A stretch of 64,000 nucleotides of DNA from Sporosarcina luteola. GTDB taxonomy: Bacteria > Bacillota > Bacilli > Bacillales_A > Planococcaceae. Positions 24,262-33,412 of this stretch are shown piece after piece (position 1 is the stretch's first letter; every line of letters begins with the position of its first letter). The stretch spans positions 62,001 through 126,000 of the forward strand of contig NZ_JAMBNV010000001.1 in the NCBI RefSeq assembly GCF_023715245.1, in the 5' to 3' direction. The notes under the pieces are model-generated. The model saw only the letters and a list, made by a program, of their open reading frames with translations. It did not search any database and had not been told where the DNA came from. The position numbers and the translations under genes were made by a program.

Positions 24262-24615
24262 ATGGAATGGATTATTATCATAGCAATCGTCGCATTTTTT
24301 GCATGGCGCATGATGCCGGCAAAAGGCGTAAAATCAATATCGACGCACGAATTGAAACCAATGTTGAAAGATAAGTCAAAGCAATTCATCGATGTCCGTA
24401 CGCCGGCAGAATATAAAGGGCGCCATATTAATGAATTTAACAATATCCCTTTGAACTTGTTGAATTCCAAGTTGGATAAACTTGATAAGAATAAAGAGAT
24501 TGTCGTCATTTGCCAGAGTGGTATGCGAAGTTCTCAAGCAGCAAATATCCTGACAAAATCGGGATTCACAAATGTCACGAACGTCAGAGGCGGTATGAGC
24601 GCCTGGCGCGGATAA
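24262..24615 (+). CDS. Membrane-anchored rhodanese-like protein
   Basis: A 117-residue protein: an N-terminal membrane helix (residues 3-15) and one rhodanese domain with active-site loop CQSGMRSSQAA. It transfers sulfane sulfur or handles persulfides at the inner membrane face. This YqhL/YibN-type layout is common in Bacillales. ATG 24262 after TTAGGAG. Followed directly by a terminator. Confidence 0.9.
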   Translation: MEWIIIIAIVAFFAWRMMPAKGVKSISTHELKPMLKDKSKQFIDVRTPAEYKGRHINEFNNIPLNLLNSKLDKLDKNKEIVVICQSGMRSSQAANILTKSGFTNVTNVRGGMSAWRG

Positions 24616-24630
24616 ATTAGTAAAACACGA

Positions 24631-24666
24631 AAGCATCTGTTGCGGAAATCGCGGCAGATGCTTTTT
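24631..24666 (+). terminator. Terminator after the rhodanese gene
   Basis: AGCATCTGTTGCG-GAAAT-CGCGGCAGATGCT then T5. Confidence 0.85.
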
Positions 24667-24667
24667 G

Positions 24668-24760
24668 ACGTCCAAAGCAAGCCAACCCGCGCCCAAAACC
24701 ACCCATCCCACCTATCCAAACCTTGTCGATTCGCCAAAAACCGCGCCATTTGCCCAACCA
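24668..24760. repeat. Degenerate gcgtccaaag-type array
   Basis: cgtccaaag (24670), cgcccaaaa 21 bp later, then ctatccaaac, cgccaaaaa and gcccaacc at roughly 21-bp steps. Clearly related to the gcgtccaaag family but eroded. Confidence 0.6.
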
Positions 24761-24806
24761 AACCCATAGGCGTATACATATTATTGTTATGAAGAGGTGG
24801 TGAACG

Positions 24807-25628
24807 TTGAAAAAAGATAAGGCGACTATTGGACGCGATCCGTATGAGATCGAACAGCGGGAATGGAAGCACAGACAATCGAAGGAACGATATAAGCAGC
24901 TATTGACGATCGCTTCGCCAATCTTCCTGTTGCTGTTGTGGGAAGTGATGTCAAGGACGGGGATAATGGATATCCGATTTTTCCCGCCACCATCCGCCAT
25001 TTTAGGCACCTTTGTCAAAATGATTGCAAGCGGGGCGATGGCGGACCATATCGGCGTTTCGTTGTACCGGATTTTTGCAGGGTTCCTCGCGGGTGTCATA
25101 CCAGGGGTTGTCATCGGTTTGCTGATGGGTCTTTATTCCCCGATCCGTCATTTTGTTCAGCCGATCGTCATGGCGCTCATGCCGATTCCGACGCTTGCAT
25201 TGCTGCCGATCATCATCATCCTATTTGGGATCGGTGATTTGTCGAAAGTTGTTACGATTGCGGGAAGCGTATTTTTCCCGGTTGTCATCAATACGGCGGC
25301 TGGGGTCTTGAACATCGACCGAATTTATTTGGATGTTGCAAATAATTATGGAGCAGGTAAAGTGCAGTTCTTTTTCAAAATTGCTTTGCCTGGTGCTTTG
25401 CCGGTCATGCTGGAAGGAATCCAGATGGGGCAGGCGATTGCATTGCTCACGATTGTCGCCGCAGAAATGATGGGGGCGACATCGGGTATCGGATATTTGA
25501 TCTGGACGTCTTATAAAGCATTCCTGCTCCAGGAAATGTACGTCGGACTCATCCTCATCTCCTTTTTCGGCTATCTCTTTTCCTTGATGCTTCGCGGTCT
25601 TCAGAAAAAGTTGTTACCTTGGAGGTGA
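24807..25628 (+). CDS. ABC transporter permease, SsuC/TauC type
   Basis: A 273-residue inner-membrane permease with six helices and the BPD_transp_1 EAA-like loop (ANNYGAGKVQFFFKIALPGALPVMLEGI). This is the usual length for nitrate/sulfonate/taurine-type importers. Starts at TTG 24807 after GAGGTGG. It forms an operon with the ATPase (gap 4 bp) and the lipoprotein. Confidence 0.9.
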   Translation: MKKDKATIGRDPYEIEQREWKHRQSKERYKQLLTIASPIFLLLLWEVMSRTGIMDIRFFPPPSAILGTFVKMIASGAMADHIGVSLYRIFAGFLAGVIPGVVIGLLMGLYSPIRHFVQPIVMALMPIPTLALLPIIIILFGIGDLSKVVTIAGSVFFPVVINTAAGVLNIDRIYLDVANNYGAGKVQFFFKIALPGALPVMLEGIQMGQAIALLTIVAAEMMGATSGIGYLIWTSYKAFLLQEMYVGLILISFFGYLFSLMLRGLQKKLLPWR

Positions 25629-25632
25629 GTGG

Positions 25633-26421
25633 ATGAGAAAGAAAGCGAAAATCGAAATTAGGAATCTGACGAAGGCATTTTACAAGAAGCAATCTAGTGT
25701 GACAGCTCTCGACGATATTTCCCTCTCAATAGGAGAAGGGGAATTTGTCTGCATTGTCGGACCGAGCGGCTGTGGCAAAACGACTTTATTGCGGATATTG
25801 GCGGGTTTGGAACAACCGAGTGTCGGTGAGTTCGAAATTCGGTCGGAACAAGAAGGACGTCCTCTCCAATCGATGGTGTTCCAGGAGAGGGGCGTCATCC
25901 CCTGGCTGACTGTGAAGGAGAATGTTGCATTTGGGTTGAAAATGCGGAAAATGCCGAAGGACGTCATTCGGGAGAGGACGGAATATTACTTAAAAAAGAC
26001 TGGACTTGACCCGTTTTCACATCTTTACCCTAAGGAATTATCCGGGGGAATGAAACAGCGGGTAAGCATAGCCCGTGCGTTCGCAAATGATCCCGAAATC
26101 CTACTTATGGATGAACCGTTCGCTGCGTTGGATGAACAGAACAAGTTCATCCTCCAAGAAGAATTGTTATCTATCTGGTCGGAAACAAAAAAAACAGTGA
26201 TCTTCATAACACATAGTATTGACGAAGCATTATTGCTGAGCGATCGAATTCTGCTTATGAGTGCACAACCAGGGAAGATCATCCAGCAAGTGAATATTGA
26301 CACACCACGACCTAGGACAGTGGAAGATATCCGGAAAGACCCGAAACTTGCAGCGCAGTTTGTCGATATTTGGAAACATTTGCAAGACGAAGTACAGCGG
26401 TCCAGGAAAGAGAACAAATGA
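25633..26421 (+). CDS. ABC transporter ATP-binding protein, SsuB/TauB type
   Basis: A 262-residue ATPase: Walker A GPSGCGKTT (residues 42-50), Q-loop VFQERGVIPW, signature LSGGMKQRVSIARA, Walker B ILLMDEPFAALDE, H-loop ITHSI. The VFQERGVIPWLTV wording is typical of the nitrate/sulfonate/thiamine-precursor group. Its stop overlaps the ATG of the binding protein gene (ATGA). Confidence 0.92.
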   Translation: MRKKAKIEIRNLTKAFYKKQSSVTALDDISLSIGEGEFVCIVGPSGCGKTTLLRILAGLEQPSVGEFEIRSEQEGRPLQSMVFQERGVIPWLTVKENVAFGLKMRKMPKDVIRERTEYYLKKTGLDPFSHLYPKELSGGMKQRVSIARAFANDPEILLMDEPFAALDEQNKFILQEELLSIWSETKKTVIFITHSIDEALLLSDRILLMSAQPGKIIQQVNIDTPRPRTVEDIRKDPKLAAQFVDIWKHLQDEVQRSRKENK

Positions 26422-27530
26422 AATGGGGAAAAAAAGTGAAAGGGTTCAAATATGGTTGGATGATGATGTTGGCTGTCATGCTTGTACTTGCTGCATGCGC
26501 TAAACAAGAGCCCGCTCCGCCGACAAAAGTGGAAACACCGCCTGGCGATCCAGTCACTGAGGCACCTTCCGGAGATTTGGCGCCACTTGAGAAACGGGTG
26601 AAAGTGTTGATTGCTGAAGACGGTGCGGCTTCCGGTGCGGGGTTCTATATTGCGAAGGAAAAAGGGTATTTTGAGGACTACAATATTGAAGTGGAATTTG
26701 CGGATTTTGCCAATAGCGACGACATGCTGCCGGCACTTGCAGCGGGTGAAGTCGATATTGCGGGCGGCGTCTCGACCGCTTCATTCTTTAACGCGATTGC
26801 GCAAGGCATCGACGTTCGGATCATTGCGGATAAAGGGCATAATATGCCAGGGAAATCGTATTTTACTTTCGTCATCGGAAACCATATGGTAGATGAAATT
26901 AAAGATTATCCAGATTTCCGCGGGAAAAAGATTGGCGTATCTTCCAGAAACTCGATTGATGGATATATTTATGAGGAAATGTTGAAACATGCCGGATTGA
27001 CAGAAGATGACGTCGAATATGTCAATATCGCGGACTTCGGTTCAATGCTTGGCGCGATTAACGCAGGAACAATCGACGCTGCGTTGAATATCGAACCGCT
27101 TATTGCGCAAGGAGTCGCGAACGGCTTTCACGTCCGTTTCAAAGATGCAACCGATTATGCCCCTGAATCGCAGATTGCGATGGTACTCGCTTCGCCAAAA
27201 TTCATGGGCGAGGAAGAAATTTCGCTCCGCTTCATGGCTGCCTACTTGAAAGGCGTCAGGGATTATAACGACGCGTTCTTTAAAGGGGAAGGCAAGGAAG
27301 AAATCGTGGACATCATGGTGAAGCATACCGCTTTGAAAGATCCGGAGCTATGGGATAAAGTGAATGTCACCGGGCTCGATCCGGATGGTAGGATGTTCGT
27401 GGATGATATCAAGAAGCAATACGAAACATATAAAGCGAACGGTGCAATTCGCGGTGATATCGATTTCGATAAAGCCGTTGATACTTCATTGGCAGAGGAA
27501 GCTGTAGAGATTATTGGTGCTTATAAATAA
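26418..27530 (+). CDS. Substrate-binding lipoprotein of an SsuA/NMT1-type ABC importer
   Basis: A 370-residue protein with a lipoprotein signal peptide (basic MKWGKKVKGFKYG, hydrophobic core, lipobox LAACA). The mature domain is SsuA/THI5-like: VKVLIAEDGAASGAGFYIAK, YFEDYNIEVEFADF, ALAAGEVDIAGGVSTASFFNA. Its ligand may be a sulfonate, nitrate-like anion or thiamine precursor; no TPP riboswitch or desulfonation gene is adjacent. The start ATG 26418 overlaps the ATPase stop; the in-frame extension to 26370 is inside that gene. Confidence 0.9.
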   Translation: MKWGKKVKGFKYGWMMMLAVMLVLAACAKQEPAPPTKVETPPGDPVTEAPSGDLAPLEKRVKVLIAEDGAASGAGFYIAKEKGYFEDYNIEVEFADFANSDDMLPALAAGEVDIAGGVSTASFFNAIAQGIDVRIIADKGHNMPGKSYFTFVIGNHMVDEIKDYPDFRGKKIGVSSRNSIDGYIYEEMLKHAGLTEDDVEYVNIADFGSMLGAINAGTIDAALNIEPLIAQGVANGFHVRFKDATDYAPESQIAMVLASPKFMGEEEISLRFMAAYLKGVRDYNDAFFKGEGKEEIVDIMVKHTALKDPELWDKVNVTGLDPDGRMFVDDIKKQYETYKANGAIRGDIDFDKAVDTSLAEEAVEIIGAYK

Positions 27531-27551
27531 AAGAAAAAGGTCCACTAATAC

Positions 27552-27589
27552 GGGGATGCAATTCATAAGAATTGGCGTCTCCTTTTTTT
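27552..27589 (+). terminator. Terminator of the ABC importer operon
   Basis: GGGGATGCAATTC-ATAA-GAATTGGCGTCTCC then T7. Confidence 0.8.
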
Positions 27590-27655
27590 GTTGTTTATCA
27601 ACGCACAATTCAGTTAAAATAAATACAAGTGTTGTAAAATATTGGGTGGCGCAAT

Positions 27656-28012
27656 TTGAAACAATCAACGTATCTAATAGGGACTGTCATCCTGGGATTA
27701 TCAATCGTACTGTCTGCTTTTATTCTCAGTAGCGCAACGAATAAAACAACTAAACAAGAGAACAATCCACAAGCTATCAATTCAACAGCTGATTTAATGA
27801 CAATAACTCAACTTGCTGAATATCTGCAAACAAGTGAACAGGCATTAGAAGACATTATTTTAAAGGATGATTCTGAAAGAGCGGAACTTAGCAGCTATGA
27901 CACGTATCGATTCATCCCATATCTAACAATCGCTGAGCAGAAAAGATTTATAAAAGCGGAAATCGATGAGTGGTTAAAGTATCAGAATGACCATAACTAC
28001 CGCTACCGCTGA
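27656..28012 (+). CDS. Membrane-anchored small protein with excisionase-like helix-turn-helix
   Basis: A 118-residue protein. Residues 6-26 form a membrane helix or signal anchor, a polar linker follows, and residues 47-110 (MTITQLAEYLQTSEQALEDI ... IPYLTIAEQKRFIKAEIDEWL) resemble the small excisionase-type HTH_17 domain. Which side of the membrane the domain faces is unclear. TTG 27656 lies after GGGTGGCGC. Own terminator. Function unknown. Confidence 0.6.
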   Translation: MKQSTYLIGTVILGLSIVLSAFILSSATNKTTKQENNPQAINSTADLMTITQLAEYLQTSEQALEDIILKDDSERAELSSYDTYRFIPYLTIAEQKRFIKAEIDEWLKYQNDHNYRYR

Positions 28013-28025
28013 CTTGCTGTGAATA

Positions 28026-28064
28026 AAAAGTGCTTAGTTTTTCGATAAACTAAGCACTTCTTTT
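28026..28064 (+). terminator. Terminator
   Basis: AAGTGCTTAGTTT-TTCGAT-AAACTAAGCACTTC then TTTTAT. Confidence 0.85.
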
Positions 28065-28135
28065 ATATCATCTCCAACAATATGTCACCTTTTAGCATCT
28101 TCAAGTGTGTTAGTAGTGAAAGGGGTTGATTAACG

Positions 28136-28624
28136 TTGCAACAAGTAGTTTGGTTGACTGAACTAGATGTAGAGCGAATGGTTGATACATACGGCAATAT
28201 GCTGTTCAGGATATGTCTCGTTCTGTTGTCCAATGAGAAAGATGCAGAGGATGTCGTACAAGACACTTTTATAACTTATCTAACTAAATCTCCGAATTTC
28301 AATGATTCAGAACATGAGAAGGCGTGGTTGATAACGATTGCCACGAATCGCTGTAAGAATATGAGAAGATACAATATTATTCGTAAGCATATGGATATCA
28401 ATGATTTGCAACTCTATAGTATAGAGGATGAAAATTATGGGTTACTTGATCACCTTATGAGATTACCAACTAAACATAAAGTTGTATTGTTACTTCATTA
28501 TGTGGAAGGCTATAAAGTCGATGAAATAGCAAAAATCCTTACTATTACTACATCAGCAGTGAAAAAGCGATTACAACGGGGAAGAGAGCTTCTGCGGGAG
28601 AGATATCGAAAGGAGAATGAATGA
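28136..28624 (+). CDS. ECF RNA polymerase sigma factor (second pair)
   Basis: A 162-residue sigma factor. Region 2: AEDVVQDTFITYL and KAWLITIATNRCKNMRR; region 4: DEIAKILTITTSAVKKRLQR. Usual length for ECF factors. Starts at TTG 28136 downstream of AAAGGGG. The anti-sigma gene overlaps its stop (ATGA). Codon choice is more A/T-rich than most genes of the window, which could hint at separate acquisition, though this was judged by eye. Confidence 0.9.
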   Translation: MQQVVWLTELDVERMVDTYGNMLFRICLVLLSNEKDAEDVVQDTFITYLTKSPNFNDSEHEKAWLITIATNRCKNMRRYNIIRKHMDINDLQLYSIEDENYGLLDHLMRLPTKHKVVLLLHYVEGYKVDEIAKILTITTSAVKKRLQRGRELLRERYRKENE

Positions 28625-29367
28625 TGGATTATGAGAAGATTAAAGATGCTGTTACCTCTATCGAAATGTCGAGAACGATGGAAGATCGTGTAAGAGAGAA
28701 TATCGGAAAAAGAAAATCGGGACAGATACATTTTAAAAGGTGGATTCCGTTAGCAAGTGTATTTGCAATCTTATTGGCGATTATGATGGGTATTCCCTAC
28801 TTTAATAAGAATGGAGAGCTCCAGGTTGCAAATTTTACAATTACGGCCTATGCATTGAGTGACGATGAGAATCAGTTGGATACGACGATTACATCTGAAC
28901 AAGCTGCTATTGAATTAGCGACAGAAAATAGAATGGGTCTTGTGAGTATAGGCGGCGATGGCGATAATTTAATTTTTACAGACGTTATGCTCAAAATAGA
29001 AGGAGAACAAATTGACTCAATCACGTATACCTTAAACGAAGGTAAGTTCGTCGAGGATGTTACATTTACAGCAGAAAGGTTTCGAGATAGGGAATGGTTA
29101 GAATCGGAAAAGATTAATTACATTCGTAGTGTTCCTGGCTCAGGTGTATATGACGGTATAAGGGAAATCGGTAGTTCCTATATAGTTAACTATAATGAAC
29201 AGGAAAACTATAAATATACACTTGCAATTCCTCACGATGGCAATAATGTAATAGCTGACGACGTAATCATTAATGTAAATGTAACATATATAGATGGCAA
29301 CTCTGAACAACAAGACATTCTTGTAACGCAAGAAGAAAATTCTGTTTTATTGAAACTTGTAAAGTAA
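28621..29367 (+). CDS. Membrane anti-sigma factor with DUF4179-like N-terminus
   Basis: A 248-residue protein: about 45 cytoplasmic residues (MMDYEKIKDAVTSIEMSRTM, typical of the DUF4179 anti-sigma group), a helix at 42-58, and an outside domain of about 185 residues rich in strands. Overlaps the sigma gene by four bases; a second ATG at 28624 is also possible. It should sequester the sigma factor encoded upstream until an envelope signal arrives. Confidence 0.8.
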   Translation: MMDYEKIKDAVTSIEMSRTMEDRVRENIGKRKSGQIHFKRWIPLASVFAILLAIMMGIPYFNKNGELQVANFTITAYALSDDENQLDTTITSEQAAIELATENRMGLVSIGGDGDNLIFTDVMLKIEGEQIDSITYTLNEGKFVEDVTFTAERFRDREWLESEKINYIRSVPGSGVYDGIREIGSSYIVNYNEQENYKYTLAIPHDGNNVIADDVIINVNVTYIDGNSEQQDILVTQEENSVLLKLVK

Positions 29368-29405
29368 TCAAGAATCCAAACCTTTACACTGATAGAAAAC
29401 ATATG

Positions 29406-29434
29406 AAAAAACGCTCATTTCTGAGCGTTTTTTT
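29406..29434. terminator. Bidirectional terminator
   Basis: AAAAAACGCTCA-TTTC-TGAGCGTTTTTTT between convergent operons. Confidence 0.9.
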
Positions 29435-29450
29435 CCTTCAACCGAACCCG

Positions 29451-30413
29451 TTACTGAACAACGGACATTTTTTTCTTTGCAACGGAAGTCTGATAGCTAT
29501 GCAATCCCATACCGATAATGATCACCAATATACCGATCATAGAAAGCGGACCAGGCAATGCAATATGTAAAATGAGCATTTCCCCTATCATCGCGAAAAT
29601 GAGCTCTGTCGATTGCGTCGCTTCCACTGCAGCGAGCTTGCCTTGGTCATGTTGGACTAGGTCTGTCGCCATGAAGAAAAGCGTCGTTGCAATGACGCCT
29701 GAGCTAACCGCGACAATTAACGACTGGATAATCTGATTCATGGAAGGCGGTCCAACAGTCAACATTGCGTAAACAGCAAATCCGATCCAAACTGGAATCG
29801 TCATCAACGTCATCGCTAACACCCTCTGAAAAGTATCAAGTCTTCCTTGCAATAAATCCATCATCTTCCGATTGCCCAAAGGATAAGCGAACGCAGCAAT
29901 GATAATGGGAAGGATGCCGAGCAATAAAGTGCGCGTATCGACACTGTTCGCATTCGGGATTTGAATAAGGACGACGCCAACCAAAATGATCAATGAAATG
30001 GCTAATGAGATCAATGGAATCCGTTGCCTAACCTTCCTATCACTATTCCCGGTCTTTACGACAATCGTGAAAAAGGGCGCTAACAGAACGCCTGCGACAA
30101 TCGTCAGTTGCCAAGTTCCCGCAAGCAGCCATCCAGGACTATACGCTGCAGAAAAGGTCAAAGGGGCATAAAATAGTACGAACGCCACGACGCTCCAGCC
30201 GAAAAAGGGAAGGGGCTTTGCAGCCATTGCCTTCCCTGTATCCCGAAGCCCTTTACGATAAGCCACGATGGCAATCAAAAATGGAACCATGAAGAAATAA
30301 CGGAGGGAGGCGCTCCATAACCAGCTGCCTCCCGAAATCTCCATCGATCTGTTTAACACAAACGTCACCGCGAAAAACAGAGATGATAAAATACCAATCC
30401 AAATAGCTTTCAC
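29451..30413 (-). CDS. EmrE-family multidrug resistance efflux transporter (DMT superfamily)
   Basis: A 320-residue protein with ten helices in two halves. It matches the multidrug resistance efflux transporter family of Bacillales (opening FFAVTFVLNRSMEISGGSW and the LVQHDQGKLAAVEATQSTEL segment). Real drugs exported are unknown. It starts 12 bases after the end of pepT, probably the same transcript. Confidence 0.82.
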   Translation of the reverse strand: MKAIWIGILSSLFFAVTFVLNRSMEISGGSWLWSASLRYFFMVPFLIAIVAYRKGLRDTGKAMAAKPLPFFGWSVVAFVLFYAPLTFSAAYSPGWLLAGTWQLTIVAGVLLAPFFTIVVKTGNSDRKVRQRIPLISLAISLIILVGVVLIQIPNANSVDTRTLLLGILPIIIAAFAYPLGNRKMMDLLQGRLDTFQRVLAMTLMTIPVWIGFAVYAMLTVGPPSMNQIIQSLIVAVSSGVIATTLFFMATDLVQHDQGKLAAVEATQSTELIFAMIGEMLILHIALPGPLSMIGILVIIIGMGLHSYQTSVAKKKMSVVQ

Positions 30414-30425
30414 AGCAACGCCCCC

Positions 30426-31652
30426 TTATGCGCGTTCTTCGAATAGCTTTACAGCTTCGATGATGACATTCGTCGCCTTCTCCATATTGTCGACCGAAAT
30501 ATATTCATATTTTCCATGGTAATTCTCTCCGCCTGTGAAAATATTCGGCGTCGGCATGCCCATGTAGGAAAGCTGCGATCCGTCCGTACCACCACGCACA
30601 GGCACGATATTAGGCTTGATCTCGAGCGCTTTGAATGCATCCGAAATGATATCGACAATTTCCATGACTGGCTCGATTTTCTCGCCCATATTGAAATATT
30701 GATCGTTCAGTTCAAGCTCAACAACATGGTCGCCGTGCTCTTTCTGTAGTTGAGCAGCTGTGTCGACGAACAATTGCTTCCGCGCTTCAAACGTTTCACG
30801 GTCAAAGTAGCGGATAATATAGTGCAACTCGGTCTTCTCGACAGATCCATTAACATCCATCAGATGAACGAACCCCTCATAACCGTCTGTCACTTGTGGA
30901 ATCTCATTAGCAGGCATTGCCGCTTGGAATTGGTTCGCGATGAGAATGGAGTTCACCATCTTGTCCTTTGCGGAACCCGGATGCACATTCGTCCCGTGGA
31001 ACGTGACTTTTGCACCTGCCGCATTGAAGCTTTCATATTGAAGCTCGCCAAGCGGTCCGCCATCCATCGTATATGCATATTTTGCACCGAATGCTTCTAC
31101 GTCGAATTTATGCGGTCCACGCCCAATTTCTTCATCAGGTGTGAAAGCAACACGCAGTTTACCGTGTTTAATTTCCGGGTTTTGAATCAAATACTCCATC
31201 GCTGTCATGATTTCAGCAATTCCGGCTTTATTGTCGGCACCTAACAATGTCGTGCCATCTGTTGTGATGAGTGTATGACCCAGATAATTTTTCAGCTCAG
31301 GGAATTTGGAGACTGACATTGTCGTCTGTTCATTCAACTGGATGTCGCTGCCGTCATAATTGTCGATCCGCTGTGGATTAACGTTTTTGCCAGTGTAGTC
31401 GGTCGCCGTGTCGACATGAGCGAGAAATCCGATTACCGGCAGATCTTTATCGGTAGTTGACGGTAAAGTGGCGAATAAATAGCCGTTTTCATCCAAAGAG
31501 ATTTCTTCCATGCCAATTTCAGCAAGTTCTTTTTCAAGTACGTGCAGCAGATCCCATTGACCAGGTGTGGATGGTGTGGATGTGCTATTCGCAACCGATT
31601 GTGTATCGATTTTTGCATAACGAGTTAGACGTTCGATCAGTTTTTCCTTCAT
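30426..31652 (-). CDS. pepT: Peptidase T (tripeptide aminopeptidase)
   Basis: A 408-residue M20 family metallopeptidase, full length. Zinc ligands lie in [14 protein letters not shown] (His/Asp), [12 protein letters not shown] (bridging Asp), TPDEEIGRG (catalytic Glu) and YTMDGG (Asp). [14 protein letters not shown] and [13 protein letters not shown] complete the family signature. It removes the N-terminal residue from tripeptides in the cytosol. ATG 31652 after GGAGGTATTTGGA. Confidence 0.97.
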   Translation of the reverse strand: MKEKLIERLTRYAKIDTQSVANSTSTPSTPGQWDLLHVLEKELAEIGMEEISLDENGYLFATLPSTTDKDLPVIGFLAHVDTATDYTGKNVNPQRIDNYDGSDIQLNEQTTMSVSKFPELKNYLGHTLITTDGTTLLGADNKAGIAEIMTAMEYLIQNPEIKHGKLRVAFTPDEEIGRGPHKFDVEAFGAKYAYTMDGGPLGELQYESFNAAGAKVTFHGTNVHPGSAKDKMVNSILIANQFQAAMPANEIPQVTDGYEGFVHLMDVNGSVEKTELHYIIRYFDRETFEARKQLFVDTAAQLQKEHGDHVVELELNDQYFNMGEKIEPVMEIVDIISDAFKALEIKPNIVPVRGGTDGSQLSYMGMPTPNIFTGGENYHGKYEYISVDNMEKATNVIIEAVKLFEERA

Positions 31653-31689
31653 TCCAAATACCTCCAGTTAATGAAAAGCATAGTTTCTT

Positions 31690-32349
31690 TTATCTTATCA
31701 GATTGTTTCGATTCACGGAATACTTGACGACCCGGCTGCCAATGCTTGCGGCAATGAATACCTGTGCAGCATAGTATGTCACCATGACAAAGGCTTCCCG
31801 ATAAGGAATATCGATGATGAATCGGTCGATGGCGAGCACGGAATCCGAGAACATGAAGAGCAGCGCACCAGTAATGGCCAGTACCATTCTCGTTCGGATC
31901 GCCATCCATCCCATTGTCAAAATGACCGCGATATAGGCGAGGATAGCCAATCCAAGAATGGTTTCTCCATTGGCAAATTGGGACCCTGCAATCCAGATGG
32001 CCATAACGACACCATAAAGCACAAGCAGAATCGCAGCCCATATCGGTACACGTTTACGGCTAGCAGACTTAAAAGCGAAGATGTAAAAAAGATGCCCGAT
32101 GAAAAAGGTGATAAGCCCTGCCATGAACCAATAGATGACACCATCTGCAATCATGCAGACACATAATCCAGCAATGACGATTCTTTTATATGTCTGTGAC
32201 ACAAGTGGCAGCGTCATCACAGCGAACATGATAATGAGCGCCATCGGAATGAGCTTCATGAAAATTTTAAAACCGACTGGATCAGGCGGGATGAAAAAGA
32301 TATATATGGCACCCATTATGACGATGGCTGTCAATAGAATTTTCCTCAC
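31690..32349 (-). CDS. YhhN-family membrane protein (lysoplasmalogenase-like)
   Basis: About 219 residues with seven or eight helices; YhhN/TMEM86 features are CMIADGVIYW and the FMFSDSVLAIDRF motif whose acidic residues are conserved. Animal relatives hydrolyse lysoplasmalogens; the bacterial substrate is unknown. An ATG at 32379 is in frame, but its codons contain the AGGAGGAGAGGAG ribosome site, so GTG 32349, about 11 bases after that site, is more likely. It lies 38 bp upstream of pepT and may be co-transcribed. Confidence 0.75.
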   Translation of the reverse strand: MRKILLTAIVIMGAIYIFFIPPDPVGFKIFMKLIPMALIIMFAVMTLPLVSQTYKRIVIAGLCVCMIADGVIYWFMAGLITFFIGHLFYIFAFKSASRKRVPIWAAILLVLYGVVMAIWIAGSQFANGETILGLAILAYIAVILTMGWMAIRTRMVLAITGALLFMFSDSVLAIDRFIIDIPYREAFVMVTYYAAQVFIAASIGSRVVKYSVNRNNLIR

Positions 32350-32405
32350 TGTATGTACAGCTCCTCTCCTCCTTTTCATTTCGATAGTCGGAGGCGGAAG
32401 TCCTT

Positions 32406-33311
32406 CTATTTAAGTGTCGTCAACAGTTTTTTTGTCCTTAGGATATCAATGAAAACTTCGAGTGCCTTCGTTTGGAACGGTGTATTTGTCACGATGGAAA
32501 ATTGACGGCGGTGGGGGAGTCCTTTCACATCCAACACTCGCAAATCGCCGTTTTTCAATTCTTTTTTAATCGACCAATGGGAAAGCAGGCTGATTCCGAG
32601 ACCCGCCTCGACCGACTCCTTGATCGGCTGCGTGCTGCTGAAATCCATGAGCTTCGTCGGTAAAATTCCGTGTTGTTCGAATAAAATATCCATCGCTTCC
32701 CGAGTACCGGAGCCGTGCTCACGTACAATCCAAGTCTCCTTCTCCAAATCCGTCAACTCGAGCGATTCCTTCCTATTTGCAAACGGGTGGTCGACAGAAC
32801 TGACGATTACCATGGCGTCTTCAGCAAAATCCTCTACAATGAGCCTTGCCGCATTGAAATTCCCTTCCACAATGCCTATATCGAGCTGGTGGCTTGCGAC
32901 GAGATCGGCAACGGTTGCCGTATTGCCGATTTTTACGGTCGGTTGGATATCGGGATAAGTCTGTTGCAAAGTGGCGATAATGCGTGGCAACACGTATTCT
33001 CCGAATGTATAACTTGCACCGATCGACAATGGCCCGCTCGCCTTATTCGCCAGATCATCGACAAGGTTTTGCATTTTTGTATACAAAGCAAGAATTTCCT
33101 TCGCATGATGGTAGACGATTTCCCCGGCCTTGTTGAGGCGTACGTATTTATTCGTACGCTCCAGCAGTCTTGCCCCAATCTGTTCCTCAAATTGACGGAT
33201 ATATTGGCTCACTGCCGGCTGGGTCATATGATGCTCTTCGGCAGCACGTGAAAAGCTTTCTTTTTCCGCTACCGTAACGAATACTTGAAGTCGTTGGTCC
33301 ATATCCATCAC
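32406..33311 (-). CDS. LysR-family transcriptional regulator (CysL/YeiE-like)
   Basis: A 301-residue LysR protein: N-terminal winged helix (FSRAAEEHHMTQPAVSQYIRQFEEQIG) and a substrate-binding domain (SIGASYTFGEYVLP onward). LysR regulators of this subtype pair with YeiH-type genes or sulfur assimilation genes. It is divergent from a YeiH-family permease gene with about 100 bp between the starts, the classic layout for autoregulation and activation of the neighbour. Confidence 0.9.
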   Translation of the reverse strand: MMDMDQRLQVFVTVAEKESFSRAAEEHHMTQPAVSQYIRQFEEQIGARLLERTNKYVRLNKAGEIVYHHAKEILALYTKMQNLVDDLANKASGPLSIGASYTFGEYVLPRIIATLQQTYPDIQPTVKIGNTATVADLVASHQLDIGIVEGNFNAARLIVEDFAEDAMVIVSSVDHPFANRKESLELTDLEKETWIVREHGSGTREAMDILFEQHGILPTKLMDFSSTQPIKESVEAGLGISLLSHWSIKKELKNGDLRVLDVKGLPHRRQFSIVTNTPFQTKALEVFIDILRTKKLLTTLK

Positions 33312-33412
33312 TCCTTGCGTTCAATCATATCATTTTCCTTATCATTGGTATTATTATAATTTATTTTACTTATGTAATGGGGCATATTAGGCTTAGACAG
33401 GAGGTGGTACAA

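Noticed and set aside
27656..28012. Phage excisionase
   Set aside because: The HTH_17-like part is behind a membrane helix, and there is no integrase or other phage gene nearby. The same reasoning applies to the gene at 43822.
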